NCBI RefSeq assembly: GCF_025947065.1
Contig: NZ_CP109994.1
Location: forward strand, 1,364,001 to 1,428,000
DNA length: 64,000 nucleotides
Reading direction: 5' to 3'
Source: Flavobacterium sp. N1736
GTDB taxonomy: Bacteria > Bacteroidota > Bacteroidia > Flavobacteriales > Flavobacteriaceae
In this document: positions 41,104-49,883 of the stretch, piece after piece
How the letters are laid out: each line of letters begins with the position of its first letter
Numbering within the stretch: position 1 is the first letter of the stretch
The notes under the pieces: model-generated
The model's input: the letters and a program-made list of their open reading frames with translations, nothing else
Database searches by the model: none
Told to the model about the DNA's origin: nothing
Program-made: the position numbers and the translations under genes

Positions 41104-43212
41104 ATGAATTCAGAAATACTGCACGCCAAACTAAAAGAAAATTTTGGTTTTGAAAAATTCCGACCTAATCAGGAAACTATTATAAACACCATACTTTCTG
41201 GACAGGATGCACTGGCAATAATGCCAACCGGTGGCGGAAAATCGATTTGTTTTCAATTACCCGCTTTAGTTTTGCCAGGAATTACAATTGTCATTTCTCC
41301 CTTAATTGCCTTAATGAAAGATCAGGTTGATAGTTTAAAAACCAACGGTATTTCTGCCTGTTACATAAACAGCAGCCAATCCAGCGAAGAACAGCAGTTT
41401 TATATTGATAATTTAAAATCCAATACCTTTAAGCTTGTTTATATTGCTCCTGAAAGTTTATCTTATCTTGATGTAGTTTTTAATGAATTGACAGTCAGCT
41501 TAATTGCAATTGATGAAGCGCATTGTATTTCATCATGGGGACATGATTTTAGACCGGCTTATACTAATTTAGGATATTTAAAAAGCCGCTTCCCTTCTAC
41601 TCCCGTTCTGGCTTTGACTGCTACTGCAGATAAGGCAACACGAACGGATATTACAAAACAATTAAAATTAAGAAATCCAAAAACTTTTGTTGCTTCTTTT
41701 GATCGTAAAAATTTAAGTCTGGAAGTTCGCCCGGCTTTAGACAGAGTAAAACAGATTATTGATTTTGTAGAAAATAGACCAAATGAATCAGGTATTATTT
41801 ATTGCCTGAGCAGAAAAACTACAGAAGAACTCGCAGATAAGTTATTGAAAAACGGCATAAAAGCAAAAGCCTATCACGCCGGTTTAGATAATAAACTCCG
41901 TGCAAAAACGCAAGATGAATTCATCAATGATGATTGTCAGGTCGTTTGCGCAACAATAGCTTTCGGAATGGGAATCGATAAATCTAATGTACGCTGGGTA
42001 ATTCATTATAATTTGCCAAAAAACATTGAAGGTTATTATCAGGAAATTGGTCGCGCAGGACGTGACGGATTGCCTGCTGAAACGGTTTTATTTGAAAGTT
42101 ATGCCGATGTAATTCAACTTCAGAAATTTGCTTCAGAAGGATTAAACTCTGATGTTCAGTTGGCTAAACTGGAAAGAATGAAGCAATATGCCGACGCTTT
42201 GAGTTGTCGACGCAAAATTCTACTCTCCTATTTTGGCGAACTGGTGAATGAAAATTGTGGGAATTGCGATATTTGTAAAAAACCACCCGTATTTTTTGAC
42301 GGAACAATTTTGGCACAAAAAGCATTGTCCGCCATTAGCCGTTTGCAGGAATCTGAGCCTTTGGCTGTAATTGTAGACTTTTTAAGAGGCTCAAAAAACG
42401 CGTATATCTACGAAAAAAATTATCAAAGCTTAAAGACGTACGGAATTGGCGCCGACATTTCATGGTACGACTGGAATCAATATCTTATTCAGTTAATTAA
42501 TTTAGGATATTGTGAAATTGCTTTTCATCAGCACAATAAAATTTTGCTCACCTCTTTTGCAAGAAAGGTTTTGTTTGAAGGAGAAAAAGTAAAATTGACC
42601 ACTGTTGTTAAAAAAGTAATTGATAAAAACGAAATCAAAGAAACAAAAGCCAAAACAGCAAAAAATTCTCTTTTTGAAATACTGCGAAAATTACGCTATG
42701 AAATTTCAAAAGATGAAGAAGTTCCTGCGTATGTAATTTTCAGTGACGCTGCTTTAAGACAAATGGAAACGTTACGACCAATGAGCGATGAAGAATTTCT
42801 TGCCATTGATGGTGTTGGTAAAGCCAAGCTTGAAAAATACGGCTCAGAATTTATAGATGCCATTGTTTATTACGAAAAAGTAAAAAAAGAAAATAGTAAA
42901 GTAAAAAAAGAAAGCAACACCTATAAAACAACTTTAGAGCTTTTTGAAAATGGAGATTCTATAGACGAAATTGCCGGAAAACGAAATCTGGGGCGCACTA
43001 CAATTGTTTCGCATTTAGCGAAATTGTATGCAGACGGTCATAATATTGATATAAATCAGTTTGTTACTGAAAAAGAAGTAAAACTACTTCACAAAGCACA
43101 AATAGAACTAGAATATCCAACTGCTCTAAAACCTTACTACGATTATTTTGAAGAAAAAGTTTCTTACGATACAATTAGATTTGGACTTGCGATTGTAGAG
43201 AGAAATAAGTAG
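41104..43212 (+). CDS. recQ: RecQ-family ATP-dependent DNA helicase
   Basis: A 702-residue superfamily 2 helicase for 3'-5' unwinding in recombination and replication-fork repair. It has Walker A in MPTGGGKSICFQLP (about 40-53), DEAH in AIDEAHCISSWGHDFRPAY, motif VI GYYQEIGRAGRDGLPAE, the zinc-binding Cys cluster (CRRKILLSYFGE, then CGNCDICKKP), an RQC winged helix, an HRDC domain (LRQMETLRPMSDEEFLAIDG) and a short extra C-terminal winged helix. Domains and length match full-length RecQ. It stands alone. Confidence 0.95.
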   Translation: MNSEILHAKLKENFGFEKFRPNQETIINTILSGQDALAIMPTGGGKSICFQLPALVLPGITIVISPLIALMKDQVDSLKTNGISACYINSSQSSEEQQFYIDNLKSNTFKLVYIAPESLSYLDVVFNELTVSLIAIDEAHCISSWGHDFRPAYTNLGYLKSRFPSTPVLALTATADKATRTDITKQLKLRNPKTFVASFDRKNLSLEVRPALDRVKQIIDFVENRPNESGIIYCLSRKTTEELADKLLKNGIKAKAYHAGLDNKLRAKTQDEFINDDCQVVCATIAFGMGIDKSNVRWVIHYNLPKNIEGYYQEIGRAGRDGLPAETVLFESYADVIQLQKFASEGLNSDVQLAKLERMKQYADALSCRRKILLSYFGELVNENCGNCDICKKPPVFFDGTILAQKALSAISRLQESEPLAVIVDFLRGSKNAYIYEKNYQSLKTYGIGADISWYDWNQYLIQLINLGYCEIAFHQHNKILLTSFARKVLFEGEKVKLTTVVKKVIDKNEIKETKAKTAKNSLFEILRKLRYEISKDEEVPAYVIFSDAALRQMETLRPMSDEEFLAIDGVGKAKLEKYGSEFIDAIVYYEKVKKENSKVKKESNTYKTTLELFENGDSIDEIAGKRNLGRTTIVSHLAKLYADGHNIDINQFVTEKEVKLLHKAQIELEYPTALKPYYDYFEEKVSYDTIRFGLAIVERNK

Positions 43213-43310
43213 AATTCGCATTTTATGTCATTGCGAGGAACGTGGGATCTCTGTAAGTAACGCGTCAAAGAAATACTATTCGTATTTTATGACAAGATTC
43301 TGAAAACAAA
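43213..43310. repeat. Degenerate copies of intergenic repeats
   Basis: ATGTCATTGCGAGGAACG at 43225-43242 resembles the repeat at 62324, and CTGTAAGTAACGC resembles that at 29177. The two ends (TTTTATGTCA and TATTTTATGACA) face each other weakly. No gene here. Confidence 0.5.
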
Positions 43311-43341
43311 AAAATCCTGTGAAGTATTCACAGGATTTTTT
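43311..43341. terminator. Bidirectional terminator after recQ and the DinB gene
   Basis: A perfect stem AAAATCCTGTGAA (43311-43323) with TTCACAGGATTTT (43327-43339), loop of three and a T run. It ends about 20 bases before the DinB gene stop. Confidence 0.85.
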
Positions 43342-43362
43342 TATATTCTAATATTTCATACG

Positions 43363-43878
43363 TTACAAATACCTTTCTTCAAACACTTTTTGATGATGTT
43401 TTTGATGTCCAATGATCACAAAACCCAAAGCACGAACAGAAATCTGATTATTAGAAGCTGTTCCTATACGTTTAAGCTGTTCTTCAGATAAGCTTTTGTA
43501 AAACAATAAATTTGAATGTCTTAACGCTGATAATTCAGTTAATAAATCCTGAATACTTCTTCCGTTTGAGTTTGTACTATTAGCATAATCATCTTCTTCA
43601 AAACTTGCCAAAGGTGTTTGGTCGTTTCTTGAAAAACGCAAAGCACGATAAGCAAAAATACGTTCGCAATCAATCAAATGCTGAATAATATCTTTGATCG
43701 TCCATTTTCCTTCAGCATAACGATAATCAAATTTATCCATCGGAATGTTTTGAACAAACCGAATAAAATCATGTAGAGAAATCTCTAATTCTTCAATTAA
43801 ATTTACTTCTCCGGCTTCTCGAATATAAGTTGTAAAACCGCCTGAATATTCATTCTCTAATAATTGACTTGAATTCAT
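43363..43878 (-). CDS. DinB-family protein
   Basis: A 171-residue DinB four-helix protein, clearly different from that at 3175. The helical core has EGKWTIKDIIQHLIDCERIFAYRALRFSRND (about 77-107) with His89, and the C-terminal VIIGHQKHHQKVFEER with further metal-ligand His residues. Its function, probably a thiol-dependent transferase or metalloenzyme, is not settled. It shares a terminator with recQ and lies 42 bases after the PEP carboxylase stop, so co-transcription is possible. Confidence 0.85.
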   Translation of the reverse strand: MNSSQLLENEYSGGFTTYIREAGEVNLIEELEISLHDFIRFVQNIPMDKFDYRYAEGKWTIKDIIQHLIDCERIFAYRALRFSRNDQTPLASFEEDDYANSTNSNGRSIQDLLTELSALRHSNLLFYKSLSEEQLKRIGTASNNQISVRALGFVIIGHQKHHQKVFEERYL

Positions 43879-43919
43879 TTCTTTTATTTTTAATTATAAA
43901 ATGAGTTAAAATTCTATAT

Positions 43920-46505
43920 TTAAGCGGAGTTTCTACTCGCATTTGTATTTCCAAATAATGATCTGGTAACAATTTTCTCGTAAACCTTAATTAACTCCTC
44001 GTTGTTGCTGTTTTCTCTGTTCAGTTCATTAATTCTTAATAAAGCATATTGTTGTATCGTCAACAACGGCATTACAATACGCTCTCTTACCTGAATAGAA
44101 GCTATACCATCAGGATAATTCTCCATTAATGTTTTATGACCTGCAATTTTAAGCAAAAGACGTTTTGTTTCTAAGAATTCATCATAAATAATTTGCCAGA
44201 ATTCTCCAAATTCAGGATCTTTTCTCATATATGCTGTTAATGGAAAAAATGATTTCGCCAATGACATCATACTATTTTCAAGCAAGGTTCTAAAAAATAA
44301 AGAATCGTGATATAAATCATGTACTTTATCCCATTGATTATTGTCTTCAAAATATTTCAAAGCAGTTCCTACTCCAAAGAAACCCGGTACATTTTGTTTT
44401 AACTGACTCCATGAACCCACAAACGGAATTGCTCTTAAATCAGCAAAATCTAATGATTCTGATTTGCTTCTTTTTGAAGGACGGCTTCCAATATTTGTTT
44501 TAGAATAATACTTTAAAGTACTCATCTTTTCCAAATACGGAATAAATTTTGGATGATTTTTAAAGCTTAAATATTTTTCATAACCTAAACCTGCCAACTG
44601 CGTTAAAATCGCCGTTTCGGTCTCGCTTAATTCATTTTTATCTTTACTGAAAACCTGATTTGTAACACCGGCACTTAATAAGTTTTCGATATTATAACGG
44701 CAAGAATCTAACGTACCAAAATTTGAACTAATAGTTTGTCCCTGAACTGTTATCTGAATTTCGTTGTTTTCGATTTTTGGACCTAAAGAAGCGTAAAATT
44801 TATGCGTTTTTCCACCGCCACGAGCCGGAGGTCCGCCACGTCCATCAAAGAAAATCGCTTTAATGCCATATTTTCTTGAAATTTCAGTCAGTGCTATTTT
44901 AGCCTGATAAATACTCCAGTTTGCCATTAAATAGCCACCATCTTTAGTTCCGTCAGAGAAACCAAGCATAATCGTTTGTTTATTTCCTCGGTCCTGTAAA
45001 TGCTTAGAATATTCGGGATTTGTATACAATTGCTCCATGATTTCATGCGCGTTTTGCAAATCATCAACAGATTCAAAAAGCGGAATAATATCCACAGTAG
45101 GGTTTTCCCAATTGTTTAAACGAATCATGGCAAAAGTTTCCATTACATTCAGCGCACTTTCGTTATTACTGATAATATAACGGTTTGCACCAAATTCGCC
45201 ATTGCGTTCCTGAATTGTTTTTATAGCCTGAACAGATTCTAAAGTAGATCTTGTGATTTCATCTTCAAAATGTTCCGGATTCAATTCTCCTTTTACTTTA
45301 GATAAAACAACTAATTTTTCTGCTTCGGTTAATTCATAATAGTTTTCAGGGAAAATTTGTGAACCTGAATTCAGATAATGATTTACTATGTCTTTAAAAA
45401 CGGCATTGTGAATTTTACTATTCTGACGAATGTCTAAAGTTGCAAAATGGAATCCGAATAAATTTATTTTAACCAAAAACGCTTCCAATTCATCTAAATA
45501 CAATGATTGATGTTTTTCGATTATTATGTTACGAATTTTATTTAATTGCGATAATAACTCGTCTAAAGTAATATAGATTTCTCCTTTTGAATAAAAAACA
45601 GAACGATAAAGTTTATGTTCAAGTTCTGATACTAAAGTATCTACTCCTGAGAATGTTAACTTTCTTTTTAAACTTCTCATTTCTACATAATAACACTTCA
45701 GAATTGAAGTACGCAAACGCTCTGCAACTTTCAAAGTGATTTCGGTTGTTACAAAAGGATTTCCGTCACGGTCACCTCCCGGCCAAAAGCCAAGTTTGAT
45801 TAATTGGTTTTGAATTGCATTTCCGTGAAGGATATTTTTTTGCAGATAATGCACAATTTCACCTGATGTGGCATAGAAAACATTCTCTAAATACCAGATC
45901 AAACTAACCGCTTCATCATAAGGATTTGGCTTTTCGTTTTGAATAAAAGGTGTTTTACCTAACTGCGCCAATAATTCTTTAATTTTTAATAAATTATTCA
46001 ATCGAATTGCTTCTGTCAAATCATTTATAATTCCAAGCACCGGACCAGGATAAAATTGTGTTGGATGCGCCGTTAAAACCGTTCTGACATTGAAATTTTC
46101 AAGAAATTCAATCAGATCGTCGTCTTTTTCCTTTGCATCTGATTTTTCTTTAATGTCACGTAAAGAACCGCGCCCTTCCATGTTATTTACAACCGGAAAA
46201 GCTGCATCTTCAATCGCATCAAACAATACAATCTGACGTTCTATATACTGAATAAATCGAAACATTAAATCGATTTTTTCAGTCTCAGAGGCATTGTTTA
46301 AATATTTATTCGAAAAGAAATCAAAAATTTCTTTTGGTGTTTCTTGTTTTTTAAATCCCGTTTCGCAAGTTTCTGTAAATAAAGGCAGTAAAACTCCTGT
46401 ATTATCAATAGAATCAAAGGGTAATGTTATGAAAACACTATTATAAATGTGGTATTTTGAGAGAACATCTTGATTAAAACGTTCAATTTTGGGTAACGTA
46501 TACAT
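43920..46505 (-). CDS. ppc: Phosphoenolpyruvate carboxylase
   Basis: An 861-residue enzyme that carboxylates PEP to oxaloacetate and refills the TCA cycle. Catalytic elements are present: RTVLTAHPTQ near 144 (active-site His), FWPGGDRDGNPFV, GFSDGTKDGGYL and the DGRGGPPARGGGKTH loop (about 551). The PSKRSKSESLDFADLRAIPF region is conserved. The C-terminus is SRNSA, where the canonical enzyme ends R/QNTG; the terminal residues contribute to the active site in other enzymes. The length is slightly short compared with E. coli. A new start context (ATG 46505) follows an Lrp gene terminator. Confidence 0.92.
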   Translation of the reverse strand: MYTLPKIERFNQDVLSKYHIYNSVFITLPFDSIDNTGVLLPLFTETCETGFKKQETPKEIFDFFSNKYLNNASETEKIDLMFRFIQYIERQIVLFDAIEDAAFPVVNNMEGRGSLRDIKEKSDAKEKDDDLIEFLENFNVRTVLTAHPTQFYPGPVLGIINDLTEAIRLNNLLKIKELLAQLGKTPFIQNEKPNPYDEAVSLIWYLENVFYATSGEIVHYLQKNILHGNAIQNQLIKLGFWPGGDRDGNPFVTTEITLKVAERLRTSILKCYYVEMRSLKRKLTFSGVDTLVSELEHKLYRSVFYSKGEIYITLDELLSQLNKIRNIIIEKHQSLYLDELEAFLVKINLFGFHFATLDIRQNSKIHNAVFKDIVNHYLNSGSQIFPENYYELTEAEKLVVLSKVKGELNPEHFEDEITRSTLESVQAIKTIQERNGEFGANRYIISNNESALNVMETFAMIRLNNWENPTVDIIPLFESVDDLQNAHEIMEQLYTNPEYSKHLQDRGNKQTIMLGFSDGTKDGGYLMANWSIYQAKIALTEISRKYGIKAIFFDGRGGPPARGGGKTHKFYASLGPKIENNEIQITVQGQTISSNFGTLDSCRYNIENLLSAGVTNQVFSKDKNELSETETAILTQLAGLGYEKYLSFKNHPKFIPYLEKMSTLKYYSKTNIGSRPSKRSKSESLDFADLRAIPFVGSWSQLKQNVPGFFGVGTALKYFEDNNQWDKVHDLYHDSLFFRTLLENSMMSLAKSFFPLTAYMRKDPEFGEFWQIIYDEFLETKRLLLKIAGHKTLMENYPDGIASIQVRERIVMPLLTIQQYALLRINELNRENSNNEELIKVYEKIVTRSLFGNTNASRNSA

Positions 46506-46539
46506 AATTGTGTTGTAGTTGGTTGGTTAATAGGTCATA

Positions 46540-46567
46540 AAAAAACCCCAAGAATAAACTTGAGGTT
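46540..46567 (-). terminator. Terminator of the Lrp/AsnC gene
   Basis: On the minus strand AACCTCAAG (46567-46559) pairs with CTTGGGGTT (46552-46544) with one mismatch, followed by a T run. Confidence 0.65.
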
Positions 46568-46595
46568 ATATTTTAATATAGCATTCAAGAAAATA

Positions 46596-47075
46596 TTACA
46601 TATTTTTAAAAATAGTATGCATCAAACGCTTCTTATCGTTTATACTTTCTTCTAATGAAATCATTGTTTCTGTTCTGTAAACGCCTTCGATATCGTCGAT
46701 CATGAAAATAACTTCCTTCGCATGTTTAGTATCTTTCGCTCTAATTTTACAGAAAATATTGAATTTTCCTGTAGTTACAGAAGCCACAGTTACGAATGGA
46801 ATTTGATTTATTCGCTCTAATACAAATTTAGTTTGAGAGGTATTATTAAGAAACACACCTACATAAGCAATAAATGAATACCCTAATTTATCGTAATCTA
46901 AGGCTAATGAAGATCCCATGATAATTCCTGCGTCTTCCATTTTTTTTACTCTAACATGTACTGTTCCAGCAGATATCAATAATTTTTTTGCAATGTCAGT
47001 AAACGGAACTCTCGTATTGTCTATTAACATATCTAAAATCTGGTGATCTACTTCATCTAAACGAAATTTACTCAT
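46596..47075 (-). CDS. Lrp/AsnC-family transcription regulator
   Basis: A 159-residue Lrp-type regulator. The helix-turn-helix is LDMLIDNTRVPFTDIAKKLLISAGTVHVRVKKMEDAGII (about 13-51), and the C-terminal RAM domain shows the ligand-binding fold with ASVTTGKFNIFCKIRAKD and MIDDIEGVYRTETMISL. The ligand is probably an amino acid. It may act on the divergent or neighbouring M14 gene, but no binding site was found that can be tied to it. Confidence 0.92.
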   Translation of the reverse strand: MSKFRLDEVDHQILDMLIDNTRVPFTDIAKKLLISAGTVHVRVKKMEDAGIIMGSSLALDYDKLGYSFIAYVGVFLNNTSQTKFVLERINQIPFVTVASVTTGKFNIFCKIRAKDTKHAKEVIFMIDDIEGVYRTETMISLEESINDKKRLMHTIFKNM

Positions 47076-47152
47076 AATTCTTTAATTAATATTACTAATT
47101 GCTATTACAAAGTATAAAAATATATATAAAAAATAACAAATTCACATAAAAA

Positions 47153-48307
47153 TTAACTTTTTGTCAATCCGTTAACAAATTTAACATTTTTATTTAAATA
47201 AAAATCTGCTTTTTGATTCAATTTCGGAAAGTTACCAAAGTCATCTGAATATTCTGCTCCTTTGCCATCATATTCTAAATGTCCAAAATAATTTTCCAAC
47301 TCACCTACTTCAACTATGTAAGCGTTGAAATGAATCTCATTTTCAATCAATTCTTCTTTGTATTGTGCGACAAAATTCGTAATAATTTCGATACCATCAT
47401 AATTTATTTTGATGTTTTTATACATAAAATCATAAAAAACCACTTTATTTTGTGAAATATTCAAATATTCATTAATTCGATTATCAACTAAATCGTTTTC
47501 GGAGAGTAGTTTAAAACTTGAAATTAGTGAGAAAAATAGGAACTTTCGCGTGATTTCCCTTTGATAATCATCCGGAAAATGACCTGCTTCAAACAAAATC
47601 GTCGGCACACCTAAAAACTGAAACGTATCTCCTATACAATTAATATTGAATGAATCATCAAAACGCCCAACCTGCCCCGGAATATAATCCTGTAACACCT
47701 CATTAATACCTGCAATAAGGTTTATAGCCTTTAATCGGTTAGCATTTATCTCACGTGCTTCATTATAAGAAGGTGCTAAAAACGAAACTGTGGCTGGTTT
47801 TCCTGTATCTCCGGCACCAAAAATAGTTCGTTGATCATGAAGATTAAAGCAATAATGCGGTTTAAAAGTATCAAATACAGCTCTTAATATATTACTTTCT
47901 GGCTGTGTCAGATTTTGCGAATCACGATTTAAATCAATTTTATTCGCATTTTCACGTGTATAAAGCGCTGCTCCGTCAGGATTTAAAATCGGAATAGCAT
48001 AAAAAGTAAATGTTTTTAGCATTTTCTCGGCAAAATCAGATCCGTTGTTTAATACGTTTATAAAATCAAAAAGCGCTTTCGTTGTAGTGCTTTCGTTTCC
48101 GTGCATTTGAGACCACAAATAAATACGTGTTTCTCCCGTACCAATTTCGTAACTATATATAGGTTTGTTTAAAACAGAATATCCTATAATTTTAACTTGA
48201 TTATTAGTATTTAGTTTGTCTAATAAAGGCTGAATATGATCTAAAGTAAGATAACGACCCGATATAGATTGCTCTTTGTGTTGGTTAAATAATTCTTCTA
48301 AATTCAT
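47153..48307 (-). CDS. M14-family zinc carboxypeptidase
   Basis: A 384-residue M14 metallopeptidase. Zinc ligands are His69 and Glu72 in SQMHGNESTTT and the third His in YCFNLHDQRT; Arg in RENANKIDLNRDSQNL binds the substrate carboxylate, and the catalytic Glu is in ILFEAGHFPDD. There is no signal peptide, so it is likely cytoplasmic and may act on peptides or murein-type amide bonds. It is divergent from an XRE regulator, and three palindromic sites lie within 85 bases upstream of its start. Confidence 0.88.
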   Translation of the reverse strand: MNLEELFNQHKEQSISGRYLTLDHIQPLLDKLNTNNQVKIIGYSVLNKPIYSYEIGTGETRIYLWSQMHGNESTTTKALFDFINVLNNGSDFAEKMLKTFTFYAIPILNPDGAALYTRENANKIDLNRDSQNLTQPESNILRAVFDTFKPHYCFNLHDQRTIFGAGDTGKPATVSFLAPSYNEAREINANRLKAINLIAGINEVLQDYIPGQVGRFDDSFNINCIGDTFQFLGVPTILFEAGHFPDDYQREITRKFLFFSLISSFKLLSENDLVDNRINEYLNISQNKVVFYDFMYKNIKINYDGIEIITNFVAQYKEELIENEIHFNAYIVEVGELENYFGHLEYDGKGAEYSDDFGNFPKLNQKADFYLNKNVKFVNGLTKS

Positions 48308-48321
48308 CGTATTTTGATTAA

Positions 48322-48335
48322 TTTACAAAAGTAAA
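48322..48335. promoter_or_regulatory. Operator site 1, TTTAC-AAAA-GTAAA
   Basis: Perfect five-base arms. It overlaps TACTTTTG (minus strand, 48333-48326), the possible -7 box of the M14 gene, which starts at 48307. Confidence 0.6.
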
Positions 48336-48345
48336 CATCTTTATT

Positions 48346-48359
48346 TTTACAATTGTAAA
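48346..48359. promoter_or_regulatory. Operator site 2, TTTAC-AATT-GTAAA
   Basis: A fully palindromic 14-base sequence. It lies 24 bases upstream of site 1 relative to the M14 gene. Confidence 0.6.
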
Positions 48360-48378
48360 CATTTAAAAAAGACTATTA

Positions 48379-48392
48379 TTTATAAATGTAAA
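48379..48392. promoter_or_regulatory. Operator site 3, TTTAT-AAAT-GTAAA
   Basis: One mismatch in the left arm. It is the outermost site on the M14 side. Confidence 0.45.
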
Positions 48393-48557
48393 CAGATTTT
48401 AATATCGGAAATGTCCTTTTTGTGATTATCATGTTAACATTTGTGACTTCTGTTAACACTAAATACTAAACTATTCTATTTCAATAACTTAATAGGCTTC
48501 ACTTATAGTTAAATTAAGCGTTATTTATGCATAATCTTGCTGTTCACTATTGTAAAA

Positions 48558-48588
48558 TTGCTTATTTCATTTATTATAGTTACATTTG
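48558..48588 (+). promoter_or_regulatory. Promoter of the XRE regulator
   Basis: TTG (48558-48560), 20 bases, TACATTTG (48581-48588). The -7 box lies wholly inside operator site 4. Confidence 0.7.
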
Positions 48589-48592
48589 TAAA
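48579..48592. promoter_or_regulatory. Operator site 4, GTTAC-ATTT-GTAAA
   Basis: One mismatch in the left arm. It covers the -7 box of the XRE gene. Confidence 0.55.
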
Positions 48593-48613
48593 CATCTATA
48601 AATTAAACTAGAA

Positions 48614-48627
48614 TTTACAATGGTAAA
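48614..48627. promoter_or_regulatory. Operator site 5, TTTAC-AATG-GTAAA over the XRE start
   Basis: Perfect arms. The start codon ATG (48620-48622) is part of the spacer, so binding would block initiation. Confidence 0.55.
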
Positions 48628-49096
48628 CATCGATGATTTTGTAAAAAGACTTGAAATAATACTCGATTATTATGCATTAAATGCTTCTTCGTTTGCTGAT
48701 AAAATTGGTGTGCAGCGCTCTAGTATGTCTCACCTACTTTCTGGCAGAAACAAACCAAGTCTGGATTTTGTTCTTAAAATTCTAGATGTTTTTCCGGATG
48801 TTGATTTATATTGGATATTAAATGGAAAGGGAACATTCCCGAAAAATGACGAAGGAACTTCTAATGTAAAGATTGAAAATACCACAGAAATTGAAAAACC
48901 TTCTGCTCCTATCTCATCAAAAGAAAGTTTAATTTCTACAGATCTATTTGCAGAAATGAATCATAAAGAAATAATAAATCCAGAAAAAAGAATTTTTCAG
49001 GAAAGTAAAAACTCAAATTTAAATTCTGAAGAAGGCGAAATTGAGAAAATTGTTTTTTTTTATAAAAACGGGACATTTAAAGTATATATCCCGTAA
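48620..49096 (+). CDS. XRE-family helix-turn-helix regulator
   Basis: A 158-residue regulator. The XRE domain (about 5-70) is VKRLEIILDYYALNASSFADKIGVQRSSMSHLLSGRNKPSL, followed by DLYWILNGKGTFPKN, a flavobacterial variant also seen in the S24 repressor. A charged linker (75-145) and short C-terminal strand EKIVFFYKNGTFKVYIP end the protein. It is divergent from the M14 gene. Five TTTAC-N4-GTAAA sites lie between them, two over its own promoter and start, so autoregulation is likely. Its inducer is unknown. Confidence 0.88.
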   Translation: MVNIDDFVKRLEIILDYYALNASSFADKIGVQRSSMSHLLSGRNKPSLDFVLKILDVFPDVDLYWILNGKGTFPKNDEGTSNVKIENTTEIEKPSAPISSKESLISTDLFAEMNHKEIINPEKRIFQESKNSNLNSEEGEIEKIVFFYKNGTFKVYIP

Positions 49097-49214
49097 TTTG
49101 AATTTTTCGCGTATTTAAAAAATTTTGAAAATATTTTTCGTTTAAGCGATTCTCACGCCATATATAAAAATAACTTTGAACCTATAAAGACACTGTCCTG
49201 CGTTTCTATAGAAA

Positions 49215-49250
49215 GCCTCTGCATCTTTGAACCTTTGCACCTTTACCTAC
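49215..49250. repeat. Dispersed repeat (CTTTGAACCTTTGCACC words)
   Basis: A relative of 2226-2262. It lies between the XRE and acyltransferase genes. Confidence 0.45.
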
Positions 49251-49267
49251 TACTGTGAACCTCAAAA

Positions 49268-49819
49268 CTAAAACCAAACTCCATTTTCAGGAATTTTTCC
49301 TAATACTCCTTTATAATGTTCTTTTAAAATTTCGAGATCAGCTTCGTAATTTCCGGTTGGATGAAATGGCTTTCCTAAATTCACTTCCTTTTTTCCCCAA
49401 TCAAAAGCTACGGGAACAATTGGCACATTTGCTTTAAGCGCTATATAATAAAAACCACTTTTAATTTCTTTAACTCCTTTTCGGGTTCCTTCTGGAGCAA
49501 CTGCTAAACGAAAAACTTCTTTTCTGTCAAAAATGGCTGCGATCGAATCTACTTTATTTAAACCGCCAGTGCGATCTAAAGGTTCTCCGCCCATATATTT
49601 AAAATAATATCCAAACGGAAAAGTAAATAATTCTTTTTTTCCAACCCAGTTCATTTCTAGCCCGGAAATTCCACGAGTTAAAACCCCCAAATAAAAATCA
49701 TGATTACTTGTATGCGGCATAACCATCAGAATACATTTTTTTACTTCAGCATTTTCTACACCTACTATTTTCCAGCCCATTAACTTAAAAAAAATGAACT
49801 TGTATAAATCTTTCTTCAT
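49268..49819 (-). CDS. 1-acyl-sn-glycerol-3-phosphate acyltransferase-like protein
   Basis: A 183-residue PlsC-type acyltransferase. It has the H-x4-D motif in MPHTSNHDFYLG (about 35-46), then GGEPLDRTGG and the substrate-binding VAPEGTRKGV. There is no clear transmembrane helix, only a hydrophobic N-terminus. It probably makes phosphatidate or a lipid A or ornithine-lipid acyl bond; the acceptor is not fixed. It stands alone, convergent with the preceding XRE gene and divergent from the methyltransferase. Confidence 0.88.
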   Translation of the reverse strand: MKKDLYKFIFFKLMGWKIVGVENAEVKKCILMVMPHTSNHDFYLGVLTRGISGLEMNWVGKKELFTFPFGYYFKYMGGEPLDRTGGLNKVDSIAAIFDRKEVFRLAVAPEGTRKGVKEIKSGFYYIALKANVPIVPVAFDWGKKEVNLGKPFHPTGNYEADLEILKEHYKGVLGKIPENGVWF

Positions 49820-49883
49820 TAATTTTTTTTATTTGATGCAAAATAAAAGATTTTAATGGTAATTTTGAGTAAAAGCCTGTGAA

